A DNA stretch of 64,000 nt from Drosophila miranda (Eukaryota > Arthropoda > Insecta > Diptera > Drosophilidae), in assembly GCF_003369915.1 (NCBI RefSeq), contig NC_046677.1:27670913-27734912 (forward strand). Direction: 5' to 3'. The position numbers and the translations under genes were made by a program. Below the pieces are notes generated by a model, which saw only the letters and a list, made by a program, of their open reading frames with translations, did no database searches and was not told the DNA's origin. This document shows, piece after piece, positions 1-11,670 of this stretch (position 1 is the first letter of the stretch; each line of letters opens with the position of its first letter).

Positions 1-216
1 AACCACAAGAGGAGTGTGGGGGTGGGGGAACGGTGGGGGGTTGAGTGGGCAAGGAGCAGAGGAGTTCTTCAACTTTTTATGATGCTTTTTTTTGTCGATT
101 TTATTTCGATTTTCCCTTCGAGCCGCACGATTTTCTTTCGCCTTCGCATTTCATTCCACGCCCTGCGGCCACATTTTCCACAGTTGTGCAAAATTAGAAA
201 AGTTTCCTTTTCCTTT

Positions 217-257
<41 letters not shown>

Positions 258-3200
258 TTTGCTCTGTTGCCTTCTCATTCTGATTACTTCCTAGAAGAGC
301 AGCCGAGAGAAAGAGTGGGGAGGGGGGCTGGGGGGGTGTGGCAGTTGGCATGTGGCATGTGCTTTGGGTATTTGTCTTGTTAAAAATTTAAGCGAATTTC
401 CACAAGAAGCCAGAAATCGAAATCAGAAATCAGCTCCCGGAATCCGGAACCCAGAAATCAGATTGGGATTCAAGGATTCTACGAGCAGGAGCGGGAGCGG
501 GAGCGGGAGCAGAAGCCGAAGAGCCTGCCACTGACATTGATATGTTAATGAAGCCGCGGGGCAAGGCATGTGGCATTCAACGATTCAACCATTCGCTGGG
601 CTGGTAATCCTCGCCAGCAGCAACCCCTGCAAAGCACGCTGGAGAGGCAGGAGATCGTATGGTCACACCGGTTTCTTTCTGGCTGCTGCTGCTGCTGCTG
701 AGTCCTCAATTAAATGTTTAATCCAAATATCGTTTTATGCCCCGGCACAATGTTGCCTCATTTTGTGGCAGGAACACAGGGAGAACGAAGCAAGCATCAA
801 GGGATCATGTCAGGGGATCAGGGATTCGACGAGGATTCCAGGGATAAGTTTAATCTTGCGATATGCGTAAAGCGTGCAAATTGCTTCGATTACGAGGCAG
901 GGAAAGAGACGGATAGAGAGTAAAAGAGGGAGAGAAAGAGAGGGCAGAGAGAACAAAAGGTGCAATAAAACCGATGGATGAATGAAGGACGAAAGGAAGC
1001 GGGGCGTGATGGCAAATACCAAAATGGTCGCCCAAAACGATCAAAAAAACAGGGGATTGAGAGAGGCCTCTGCGAGAAAGAGACAGCAATAGCGAAGTAG
1101 ACGAATAGTCAGGGAGAGAGAGGGACAGATCTCTAAAGAGAGAGAGACACAGCAGCAGCTGCACTTTTCCACATCTCTGCATTCGAATCCCTCCCGAAAT
1201 CTGGATGTCTGATGATTCCCTGTGTGTTCCCTGGGCTTATATTTGCGTAAACAACGCCACACTTTGGTCAGCATTTCCCTCATTCTCTCTATATTTGAGA
1301 AACGGCTATTGAGGCAGGATTCAAAGACTCCAGAACACAGGATTCCTTTTTTTAGAAGGAGGGGATCCCTCCCCAGATCCATAAAACATGCCAGATCAAA
1401 ACCCAAACACACTACAAAGTGAGAAATCATTCGACAGGTCGGATCTCTACAACGGAACGGCCCGATTATGGTGCTAAAAATATCCTTCAAGGATTCCAGG
1501 CGAACTATCTTTGATTTTGCGAAGTAGTGATTAGAGCGACTGCATAAATGAATGTTTTGATGAAATCAATGATTCTTTTTGCATGCCATTCTCCATTTTA
1601 GAGACTGTTTTCAATCGCTCTTAAGCCTAATATTCCAGAAAAGCCTAAAACTTACTCCGAGAACTCGTGCTTGCAAGTTCTTGGGTTAAGATTCTTTTGG
1701 ATCATCAATATGTTCCATTTTTGAGCACCCTATATTCATAATTACCCTATCGAACTCTTGAAGTACATATATTAGAAGTTCTCGTTTCGCCATTGATGTT
1801 TCCAATGCGTCAAAATCTGTGATATCTTGGATCTTGGACACTAATGATTCCAACTAAAGAAAGTACACCTGTGATAATCCCTTTCAAATCTATCAGTTTA
1901 AATACTTTTAGACATCATCAGATTATACTATATTCTTTGGGGTACAGACAAAATCACCTTAAATTATCCCAAAGAGAGTGCGCCCAAGAGATTCAAAGTG
2001 GTTCAGAGATTAATTACTATTAAACACTCCAAAATTAAGAGAAATCTAATACAAATTGTGATCTTCAATGTATAAAGCTACATTTTATATCTATTACTTT
2101 CTACATATGCATATCATTCCAGAAATATGTATATCCATACCAAAATTCGTATTGTAATCCCTTTTCCATGGGCGTGAAGCAAGGTGGTGGGTGGGACGTA
2201 ATGGGAAACATCTTTCATCGCATTCTGGCCCTTGCTTGTGCGGTGGGGTTCCTGTTTATGGGGGGTTGTTGTGGGGGGGTGGGGTATGGGGTGGGATTGG
2301 GCTGTCATAATTTTTGCGTGTTGATTTGATGCGTAATTAAAAATTTAAATTATATGCCCCGAAGGATGTTTGTTGTGCGGCAAGCAGGAGCAAGACTTTC
2401 CACCGAATGGCCGCACAAATATTTGTCGAATGGAAATGGAAGGGAAACAAAAAAGGAAATGGCATAACTTTTGGCCTCTTTACCCGAAAATTACTTCGAC
2501 TCAATTAATTAGAAGGCGAGACTCAGACTCACTCCCTCTCTCTCTCTCTCTCTGGGTTTTCTCGGCTTTCTCTCTGTCTCTTTTTTGCTTCTCTGTCTCT
2601 CTCCCCAGACTCTAACATTTCTGTATGTCTCTGATTTTTGTCCTTTTCTGGCCTGTTGTTTGCTGTAACTCTTTCTTGACAAATCTCACAAATCAGAATA
2701 AAGGCGATGCCCAGGACTGTGGCGTCCTGCTGCTGCCGCTGCTTCTGCTCCTGGGCTGTTGCCCCCTTCCTCCTCCTCTTCTGTTGGCTCTTGTTTCGAC
2801 ATTTTCCGTCACCTCTCAGACAAAGCCAAACACAAATTGGCAAACAAACACGACAGAAGCGGACGAGCAGCGAAAGGATTGTTTGAAGGGAAGGAAGGAA
2901 AGCATTGCCCCAGGAATATACATATGGGATATATGTAGGACATAGTAGGCAGGAGCTCCCGTTCTTCCAAGGCTCTCCTGCTGCCTGCTGACTGCCGCCT
3001 CGTGTGTGGCTCTATTTGCTTTTCTGTTCTGTTCTCTTTTCTTTTCTGTTCTCTCTAGTGTTCTGTGTTTTCCCTCCTGTTATCCCCGTGTTCTGTTGTG
3101 TGTTTTCCGGGCCCCTAAAAAACACAGCCTAAACAAAGGTCCTGCCGGGGTTCGGGCCTACTGGATTCTGGATCCTGATTTCGTTGATCGTTTCTCTCCT

Positions 3201-5067
3201 GCCACTGCCCTGGCCGCCATTCAATTGACCGTTGCAACAAATCGTTGCAACAAGGCTCAGCCGGGGATAAGCCATGTTGTATGGCAACACAGAAGAAACC
3301 GAGAGAGAGGACAGGGCCACACCACCCCCCCACTCCTCCACCATGTCCTTTTTTCTGCTCACTTTTTTCGTGTCCTCTTCACACGCCTCGCCTCTCTCTC
3401 TCTCGCTTTTTGCGATGATTGCTGATGCGCATTTGATTGCTTCGACTCTGAGGGACCTATGATCCTACGATCCTACGATCCTTTAATATATTTTTGCAAC
3501 CTGTGATCCTCTGTGATCCTTGGCGATCCTTCTGTTTATGTTCAAGCTCTTGGAAAATCGTTTTTTACGCCGCATTTTCCTGCATTTCCTGCCAACTAAT
3601 TGCGAGAGAAATCTGCTAAGACTTTGGACAGGGAATGAATGAGAAGCAGCACATCGAAAAGGACATGGCAAGGAGGCCAGGACTTGGATCTGGAATTAGA
3701 TTGATTTGCGGCCTGCCTGCCCGCCCCTGCATCGCGTATCGCATTGTGAAAGGGTGTGAAGTGGAGGGCCACTTGAAAAATCTCGTTATCCTGTCAGCGG
3801 CAGGACCCATGCCACTTGGCTGCCGCTGCCACTGCCACTGGAAAAACTGCCAGTCATTGGCAAATGGAGCAAGCGAGCGGGGGTGCGGGTGAGCGGGCGA
3901 GCGGGGGAGCAGCTGCCACTCGCGTTTCACCGCGTATCGCTTACAGATGGAATCCCGAGCAGCAGATGAATGGGAAAGATGGAAAAGAGCAGCAGCAGCA
4001 GCAGCCCAAAAGCAGCCACCAAAAAGCGACCAGCAGCACTGCAGGATCAGCGGCAGGCAGCAGGCAGCACCCTTTGTTGGGCTTAGGACTCGCCGTACCC
4101 CGAGCCTTCTCAGCCTCCTTCGCGTTCTCATCCCTTTTTGGGTAAAGCAAAGCACCCACTCAAACGCCTCGACGGGACTCAATTGTTGTCGAGATCAATT
4201 TGCAACTTAATTGAAATCCATTTAAAGTAATGAGAGTTACTAACTTGTCCTGCCTCCTGCCTCCTGCCTCCTGCATCCCTGCCTCTTGCCACTGCCCCGC
4301 GACCCACGGTCCACGGTCTATTGTCCTGTGTGGCGGTGCAGTGCACCCTTTTCCAGCCGCAAAAGGGCTTTGCTTTGCTTTTCTCTGATCCCGTGCTTAA
4401 GAATTATAATCCCACGCACGGATCGCCCGAAGAAAGCGGGCGGTGCCGATGTACCTGTACTTCGACTGATTGTCGTCCTGTTCTCACAATCCATTTGCAT
4501 GTCCTGCAAAATGCAAATTGTCCCTAATGTCGCTCAAGTGAGGACCAATCCTCCTGCTCCCTGTGGTGCGAGGCGGCTCCTCGGGCTTCTGGGATGGGGA
4601 TTCAGGAGTGGCTCACAGAAAGATCACGATGTGGTGGACTGAAAACCTGTTTTTTTGGGACACGACACGTAAAAAATATGCAAAATAAATCCCAGGCTGT
4701 GCCAGGCTGTGTGTCCAAGTCCATTAAAAGGGAATAAGTGCGTGCAAATCCTGGCCGTAGGATATTTTTCATATTATCAGAGCGCATATTACTTTATCGA
4801 GAATGAAAATGCCCCCGAACGGCCCATCCTCCCCCTCGTACCCAAAGAAAACACATATGAAGTGCTCTCCCACTCTGCTGGATGAAGGGAGGGAGGATTG
4901 AGGATTGAGGATGATGATGATATCCATAACCACGCGCCTTTTTTTGCGTCTCACTTAAACCGCAATACAAACACACCCACTCGTCGGAGAGCGAAAGATA
5001 CAGAGACAATATGCAGATGGAGATACAAAGATACAGATACAGGATATGCAGGAGCGTGTGTCCTCTG

Positions 5068-5102
<35 letters not shown>

Positions 5103-5900
5103 AACCACATTCAAGTTGATCCCCTTGTAAATCTCTAAATTGTTTTATGAACATATTGGCCAAAAAAGGTGTAAACCTAATTTCCATGCAGGTACATTTC
5201 ATGATAGACATCGATCCCCTCTGGTCGATGGACATCCTTGTTCATTTGTCCATTTGTTGTTCCGGCACAGCAGGATGCACTCATGCACTGCTTCCGCCTT
5301 TTGTTGAGCCTCATTTAAACCGTACCGCTGGCCAATTTGCATTCGCACCACAAACCAAATTGATCCGCCCTAATCCTTAGTCCAGTTTCCAGCTCTCGTT
5401 CGGTTCTGTAGGTCCTGCGGCAGAGGTAAAGGCTGCACTCCTTCTCTTCCTTTGAGACCGATCAACCGAAATTTATAAGCACGGGATTTGAATTTGCAAG
5501 AAAAACAAAACATTTTGATGCACGATGGACTATGCCTCCGCCTCTGCCTCTGCCTCTGCCTTCGGCTCTAGCTCTGGTACTGGTGCTGGCGGGGATTGGC
5601 TTTGGCTTTGGATTTGGAGTTTGCCCTTTCGGACAGAGAGGAGTGCAGAAGTGCTCGGAAAGCAGCAAAAGTAAATTAAAGTCATTGAGGCGTGGGCATG
5701 GTCGCCGAACAGGGGTTGGCCTGAATATTCCTATGGATTGGAGTTCATTTCAATGAAATTACAACAACAAATCATACTATTTCATTGAAATTTCATTTAA
5801 ACTATCTTTGATAAAGTTCTGGGCACTTTTTAGTTTTCTTGGAAAATGTTTGGATATATTTAATTCTCTAAAATGTTTATGATTTTTCGCATCCAAGTAC
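1..5900. other. Gene-poor, low-complexity flanking DNA
   Basis: I see no gene here. Open frames are short and mostly products of simple sequence: CT/GA-rich tracts (about 222-262, 900-1150, 2535-2610), CTG runs (about 682-701 and 5073-5102), CAG-rich DNA near 3990-4050, and a cluster of GATCCT repeats (about 3461-3529). There is no conserved protein segment, and no run of exons joined by consistent phase. The stretch may be intron or flank of a gene lying outside the window. Confidence 0.5.
5073..5102. repeat. (CTG)n microsatellite
   Basis: About ten uninterrupted CTG units. Read in different frames they give poly-Leu, poly-Cys or poly-Ala, or poly-Gln/Ala/Ser on the other strand, which explains the spurious open frames here. 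No gene context supports translation. Confidence 0.9.
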
Positions 5901-6151
5901 ATCAAATCTACATTCTTGATATTTAAATGCGCCATCTACATCACCAATTATGACCTGCAACAGTGGCTCCCTCTAATTTTAATTGCATTTTCCGTAGTTT
6001 GCGCTGCGCCTTCTGTCTGTGGTTTCCCGCTATTTTTGCCACTCTGGCAGCGCTTCAACGGTCAGCTGTTTCTCTCTTCTTTGGCAACGCATTGTTTTGC
6101 TTTGTTTATTACTGTATTAAATGTTTTTTTAGGATTAAAGCCACAGTGTTC

Positions 6152-6571
6152 ATGCTGGAGGTGCCCCTAGAGATGGTGAGGAACAGAAGCCGCACAAGGA
6201 GCAGCCAGCGCAGCCGACGCGGCCGCAGGCAGCAGAAGGAGGCTGCGGTCAGACAAGCGGCATCATCGATCATGGGAGGAGGAACGGCAGACGAGATGTG
6301 GAGCAACACGCACAGAAGGCTCTTCCAGTGGCACCACATGCAGGTGCAGCGTCTTTGCCAAGGACAATATCGGCAACAGGAGGAGCGCGAGCAGTGCCTG
6401 GAGGAGAGCTCCACTTCCGAAGCCGAAGAGGAGGCGGCGACGGCAGCTGCGGCGACAACCATCGACGAGGAATACTTGCAGTTCCTGGCAGTGACACTCA
6501 GGCATCAGCAGGAGCTAAAGCAACGACGTGCTGCCGCATCGATATCCACACCGGACTCAACCTTAGATTAA
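6152..6571 (+). CDS. Small basic/acidic protein of unknown function (139 aa)
   Basis: I do not recognise this protein. The frame stays open upstream to 5963, but that extension reads like untranslated DNA: a pyrimidine-rich stretch ends in TTTTTTTAG at about 6132, like a 3' splice site, just before this ATG. From 6152 the protein starts with an Arg/Ser-rich basic segment (residues ~8-30). A Gln/Glu-rich helical region follows, then an acidic Glu/Ala tract, and it ends with a helical segment containing EEYLQFLAVTLRHQQEL. This looks like a small helical nuclear or adaptor protein, which is inference. The second Met at 6173 is an alternative start. A poly(A) signal AATAAA lies at 6909-6914. The gene is convergent with the minus-strand gene ending at 6944. 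Confidence 0.6.
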   Translation: MLEVPLEMVRNRSRTRSSQRSRRGRRQQKEAAVRQAASSIMGGGTADEMWSNTHRRLFQWHHMQVQRLCQGQYRQQEEREQCLEESSTSEAEEEAATAAAATTIDEEYLQFLAVTLRHQQELKQRRAAASISTPDSTLD

Positions 6572-6908
6572 GTTTAGGCTAAGATTTTGTATCTTTTTTA
6601 CGCGAGTAGTAAACGTTGCCCCACGACCGCACAAAGAAAGCCGCCTTGGGATGTCTGATTTTTGAGTTCGTCGTCGGAGGCACAACTGTACTTTCTTCCA
6701 GAAACGCCTAGCTCTCTCACTCGCCCCGCCATGTTTTTAGCCAAAGGTAGTAGACACATATATATATATAATCCTATATTTATAATCCTCGCAAGGAAAT
6801 GCCTCAAGTTGGGGGCAGGCTAACAAAGAGTGCCACTGTGAAACATTTGTCGGTCAGCGAGAATATGGGCGTGACCTGTACGTTTAAAACTAGTAAAGTG
6901 ATGTAGAT

Positions 6909-6914
6909 AATAAA
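6909..6914 (+). terminator. Poly(A) signal for the 6152 gene
   Basis: AATAAA about 340 nt after the stop codon, and 30 nt before the end of the convergent minus-strand coding region. Confidence 0.55.
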
Positions 6915-6943
6915 GATTTAGAGATCGTTTTAAACCGATTGGT

Positions 6944-7860
6944 TTATCGCGTACCCTCGGCAGACCGGGCTAGAATCTCTGCGACTCCCACCAGACGTGC
7001 AATGAACCGATGTTGATTTTGCTCAAATTCCTCCCATGATGGCTTCGGCATAAGCTCCACGACTTTTTTCACCAAAGAGATGATAGATATGCACCACAAC
7101 TCCAGGTTATTGCAGTTCAGACTGCAGATGGTGGTGAACGGAGTCGCTGGGTATGAACAAATGCGTGCAACCAACAATTTCACCTCTCGTACCTCCCTGG
7201 CGATGAGATCTTCTACATCCCCATACACCGTTGGATACACCTTGTCTCGCCAATCGTTGGCATTGAACTCTAATCTGTACGTATCTTCCAGCACGGTGTC
7301 CATAATTTCGTGATCATTCGCCAAAATTTTGCGCAGGTGAGTATAGCTCCATAGAACAGGAGACTCTCTGGCGGCGTTCACTTCTGCCACTAATTTGGCG
7401 GGGCATCCGTTATAGATAATGCCCATTAACCGGCGTTTATATCCCCTAGTCCGTATGGCGTCCAGCACAATGGCCAAACCCTCGTGCAATGCGTCTTGGA
7501 CATCCCTCCAGGCCTGTAATATATTATGGGAAATATATGAATATATTTATTATATATTATAATGTAACTTACCACTTTCATGTGCAAGAAATTAAAATTC
7601 TCCCCATGCAAGTTACAGACTGCAATGGCTAGCACTTTCCACCGATTGCCCCGCATTTCCCAAGGGAAATGCATCTAATTCACGACTAAGACAAATGGAT
7701 CATCAGAATACAATTGTAAATGGCTGACCGTGTTTATCATTCCGGAGGCCAATTCATTGGAATGGCTATCACGTTGAACATGGTTAATGGCATCTATGAC
7801 TTTCTCTTCTTTAAAGCGGATTATAAATGGTTCAAGCAGGCGGTGCATTTTGAAGAGCAA
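6944..7860 (-). pseudogene. Unrecognised two-exon gene with an in-frame TAG
   Basis: Product not recognised. Exon 1 runs 7860-7573 and exon 2 runs 7513-6944. The 59-nt intron has a strong GTAAGT donor and a TTACAG acceptor, and joins in frame (MKV-AWRDV). The combined frame is 284 residues plus stop, but codon 62 is TAG (7677-7675) and is followed directly by an ATG. No good splice pair removes the TAG. Both halves look coding and sit in one frame. The likely readings are a recent nonsense change, stop-codon readthrough, or initiation at 7674 giving a 223-residue protein. The sequence is predicted mostly helical, with no membrane segment and no motif I can name. A promoter with motif 1 and motif 6 elements lies just upstream (7869-7960), so the gene is probably transcribed. 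I use the pseudogene label only because of the stop. Confidence 0.55.
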
Positions 7861-7868
7861 TAGCGAAC

Positions 7869-7960
7869 AGTGTGACCCCTTGTCTTGGCCATATGGTATA
7901 GCCTCAGAAATATACCAAAATATACCATCTCATTTTAAAAATATACCGTAAATATACTGA
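7869..7960 (-). promoter_or_regulatory. Motif 1 / motif 6 promoter of the 6944-7860 gene
   Basis: Read on the minus strand, a cluster of GGTATATTT elements (7960-7901, ending CTGAGGC) is followed by GGTCACACTG at 7878-7869, eight bases before the first ATG. These match the Drosophila core-promoter motifs known as Ohler motif 6 and motif 1 (bound by M1BP), typical of TATA-less, broadly expressed genes. A close copy of the cluster lies upstream of Snx1 and of msl-2. Confidence 0.65.
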
Positions 7961-8125
7961 AGAATTCAAGTTACATACATATTTCTCGTTTTTGATCTTC
8001 CACACACAATTTTATACGATTGATGAATCAATTTTCTACTTGATTGGCTTAATTTAAGTAATTGCTTTTATTGGATTTCTATATAACGTTGAAAATGAAA
8101 TTTAATAGATTGATGAAATTGACAA
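7901..8125. repeat. Dispersed repeat, copy A
   Basis: About 225 bp with clear similarity to 63262-63490 plus 63743-63783. Shared blocks include the TATACC-rich start, GAATTCAAGTT, TACGATT-ATGAATCAATTTTCT, and a final GAAATTTAATAGAT. The match runs past the promoter motifs, so this is a common repeat and not only convergent motifs. Confidence 0.75.
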
Positions 8126-8195
8126 AATATACCGTCGGTTCAATTTTGACCTCAAAAAATACCAAAAAGTATTAAAAATACTTGTTAAATTTTTT

Positions 8196-8350
8196 CGCGC
8201 GATACTATCGCGCGGGCAGGTTCAGTCGAATTTTCAACCATCGATGACATCGATGACGATCTTGATTTTACTGCAACGAAAAATACTGAGTTAAGCGCGA
8301 CGCTGCCAACCTTTTGGAATATGGTTACACTGTACTAGGGCTACAACTCA
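8196..8350. promoter_or_regulatory. Palindrome, DRE-like boxes and presumed crol promoter
   Basis: A perfect 9-bp inverted repeat with a 1-bp spacer, CGCGCGATA-C-TATCGCGCG, lies at 8196-8214. It presents two opposed CGATA cores, the sequence bound by the boundary factor BEAF-32. Two tandem CATCGATGA units follow (8239-8256), resembling the DREF site. A motif-1-like GGTTACACTG lies at about 8324-8333. This is a plausible divergent promoter/boundary between the minus-strand gene and crol. The binding factors are inferred from motifs only. Confidence 0.5.
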
Positions 8351-11300
8351 CGCTCTCCTTACTTCTCTTGCTCTCTTCCTCTTGCACTACAACTACAATT
8401 GGAGATCCGTGTTAAATGTTCAAGAAATAAAAAAGAACCGGACTAATTAACAAACCAAACTACCTTGCGGGCTGTGTAATAGTGTTGTTAGGGTTCAGTA
8501 ATACCCAAAGTAAATCGCGGCAGTAATTAAACAACTTTGTGGCAAGCGTCTGGAGCTAGCTGCCTCCGTGCGTCGTGGAACGAGGGACGCTGCAACAAAA
8601 AAAGGAGTGGTAGCTTGGATTAAAATTTAAAAACCGCCGGGTACGTACAATCATCTCAAACGGAGACTCACACAGAATTCAAATTGGACTCTGGCTGGAT
8701 TCCTTGTTGTTCTGCCATATTTGTGTTTAATAATTTTGCCGCCTTTTTATGTTTCGGGCCCCAAAAAGGCATGGGCGGGGGGGCGGTTAGCCAGCGAGTC
8801 GGTTAATAAGAACAACGCAATCGCGTTCACACACACACACGCACGCATTGTATCTGTATCTCTCGTTCACCATCTCTCGCTCTCTCGTTGCCTCCACACC
8901 TCTTAACAGAGGTGACAACAGCAGAACTAAAATAGCTAGATTCAGAATAACTTATCATAAGATAAGAATAAGAATTTCATAAATTAAAATCAATCAAAAG
9001 TCACCTACTTAAAAATGAATTTAAAGAAGAAAAACCGTTAATTTTAAAAAAGCCAACTTTTTATTATTTTCTATATAAAATCAACCCAATTAGTTATAGT
9101 CGTCTATCTCTGTCTTGCAGCTTAGATAAAAGACTTGGACTAAGACTTAAATTCGATTGGAATACGATAATTTTTAGCTTAAAAACATTAAAGAAAAATC
9201 AAAGTTGCAAAAAATAATTCTGGCTGGGCTAAAGCCGAGTAACCAGCACTGCCTAGGTTAACTTGTGTGTGTGCTTTCGGCTGCTTTCCGAACCCGCCGC
9301 ACGAAGAACTTTTACATCGTTCGCTTTTGCCTGCTTGCTTGCCTGCCTTCTGCTGCCTCCGCGTCTCATTCATTTTTCAACCGCCGAAACCACCGCCTCT
9401 CTCACCCGCGCGCGGCGTTTTTCGATTCTGATTTTTCTACTACTGTTGCACACACACGCACGCATACATACGGACAGATGTATGTAGATGTATACGTGAG
9501 AGTGCCTGCCAGCCACCACCAACACCAGTGCAATCAAGTAATTTTCGTTATACTGGCGTCATAAGAACATACTTAAGAGAATATACATGTGTATGTATGT
9601 AAAAACTGCAACTAAATTCCGGATTGGCGGGCGGGGGCGAAGGTGCCGAAACAATTGTGTTTATTTGTGAAATTCGTACTCAACAAAAGAATACCAAAAA
9701 TTATTAATCAAATGACTTTGCGGTCGACTTTACAATGTGCCTGTGTGTGTGAGTGTATGTGTGAGATATGTGAGCGCGTCTAATCTTTATTGGTGTGTGT
9801 GTGCACATACATCCACAGAGTTCCCATTAACGTCATCATCGTGTCATTCTTGTTTGCCTGTCGGTTAGTGGCAGGGCAGGGAGAGACGCAGGGTTGCATT
9901 TTTCAAAAATTTATTAATATTACTAGAAAGATGAGAAAAAGTGCAATGCAGAGAGTGAAGGCACCAGCTCTGCTCCGGTGTAAACATAATTTTTACTTCC
10001 AGATTTCTGCCTCTTTTTTTCATCTGCCATATGGTTGATGCGGCCCTCCCCTCCTATTAGAACCGTAATTTTGTCGAATTGGACTTTCCACTTCTGGTCA
10101 GTTTTCTCTCTCTTACTCTGATTTTTCTTATTTGTATTTTGTTAAACAATTATGAAATGCACACTAATTGGCTGTAATGAAAATGTGCCTTAGTCGCGAT
10201 CGTTCAATCCTCTCGCATACTCTCTCATTCGCTCAAAATTTGAGAATTAAAAATAAAGAAAAAGACGGCAGCTACCAGGCGGCAGCAGCAGCAGCAGCAA
10301 TAATTATAACTATAACTCGAGTTTCGGATCTCGGGGGCTATATAGAATGTGAGCCAAAAGGCTAAAAACTTGTATGCGACGCGCCGTGCCGCCTGTACTC
10401 GCTTCATTCCTCTCGCTCTTTTGTGCTCTGTGCTTGCTCTCTCTCCCTGTCCGCCTCTTTCCCGTTCATCCGCTCTCTCAGCTTTCATTTTTTGTCTCGT
10501 TTCGCTTTATTTTGTACTTACGCTTTGCGATTCAATTCGTTTTTATTGGTTTTCCGCTTTAGGCGGCTGGGAATTGTACGTAGCGTCGTTCGTGCAAAAC
10601 GTTGGGCGCGCGGTGGAGGGACCTTAGAGCAGCAGGGGAGCGTGGCAGGGGAGGAACTTCGTCGTTGTCGTTCAATGAATAATGAGAGACAATGTAAGGC
10701 AAAAAGAGCGTGAGCGTAAGTCTGTGTGTGTGAGTGCACGAGAGCGGCGTAGTGTCAGCGTGAGCGAGAGAGAGGGGAAAAACGAGAACAACAAAATAAA
10801 GCAAAACCCATACAAAAGTGCACGAAAAGCAGAAGGCTGGTTGTAGAGAGCGATAGAGAGAGAGGGGCGGGGGCCGCCGCAGAGTGGGAAAGCAAGAAAG
10901 ATACAACTTTTTTCTCTTTCCTCTTCTGCTGGCAGCCAAAAGCGGAATAAAGAGGGAGAGCGAGAGATGAGAGGAGAGCTCCCCCATCTAGAATCTAGAA
11001 GACGGAACGATGCACGCACATTCAGGCCTCTTCTAGATATAGATACAATTAATTTGATTTGTTAGCACCACATCTCTGATCCAATCGAGGGGCCCACTCG
11101 CACCCCTGGATGTAGTATGCTGCTCGAAAATTTAAAATTTTGCATGACATCCCCCCACCGCACCCTTTCCAATTGGAAGGAGTTGGAATAGTTTGGTCTT
11201 CTTTCCTCGTTTTGCTCTGCCTCTGCCAGCAGCATTGTGACGCAGACTCGGCGCAGCTTTCGCGCGCGTGTGTGTGTGTGCGTGTGTGGCTTTTGCATAT

Positions 11301-11552
11301 ATTGGCTGCAAATAAATTTTCGCTTGATTTGCTTTTGCCCCGCGTCCGTGCCGCTTCCACGCCCGCATCTGCATCCACTGGTTCTATCGCCCCGTCCCGT
11401 TCCGTCAGGCCATCGGCAAAGGGGAAAAACTGTACCGCGGGCCGTTTGTACATATCGCGCAAACATAAACACCAGCAACAAACTGTTGCTCTCTTTGGTT
11501 GTTATTATTACCGTTATTGTTATTTCGATGTCTCCATTTCTTCTTGTTGCAG

Positions 11553-11670
11553 GTGGTGCCCTCACACCCCCAAAAAAAGGAGTATATGTATAAATATATT
11601 TTTTAAGTCCGCTCCTGGAGAGCCCCGCAATATTTAGGCCAACAAGAGGAACTACCTACCTAAATGAACG
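11553..11670 (+). other. crol: Candidate crol 5' UTR exon
   Basis: Bounded by a good 3' splice site (TTCTTGTTGCAG just before 11553) and a near-consensus donor (GAACG followed by GTAAGTGAG at 11671). It is 118 nt long. A short ATG occurs shortly before the donor. The assignment to crol rests on position and strand only. Confidence 0.4.

Noticed and set aside
3006-4210. Several 60-190-codon frames on both strands
   Set aside because: Composition follows CT- and CAG-rich simple sequence; no domain, no exon pattern.
5963-6151. N-terminal extension of the 6152 gene rich in Phe, Cys and Ala
   Set aside because: It overlaps a likely promoter and 3' splice site and does not read like a signal or membrane anchor that continues sensibly into the basic segment.
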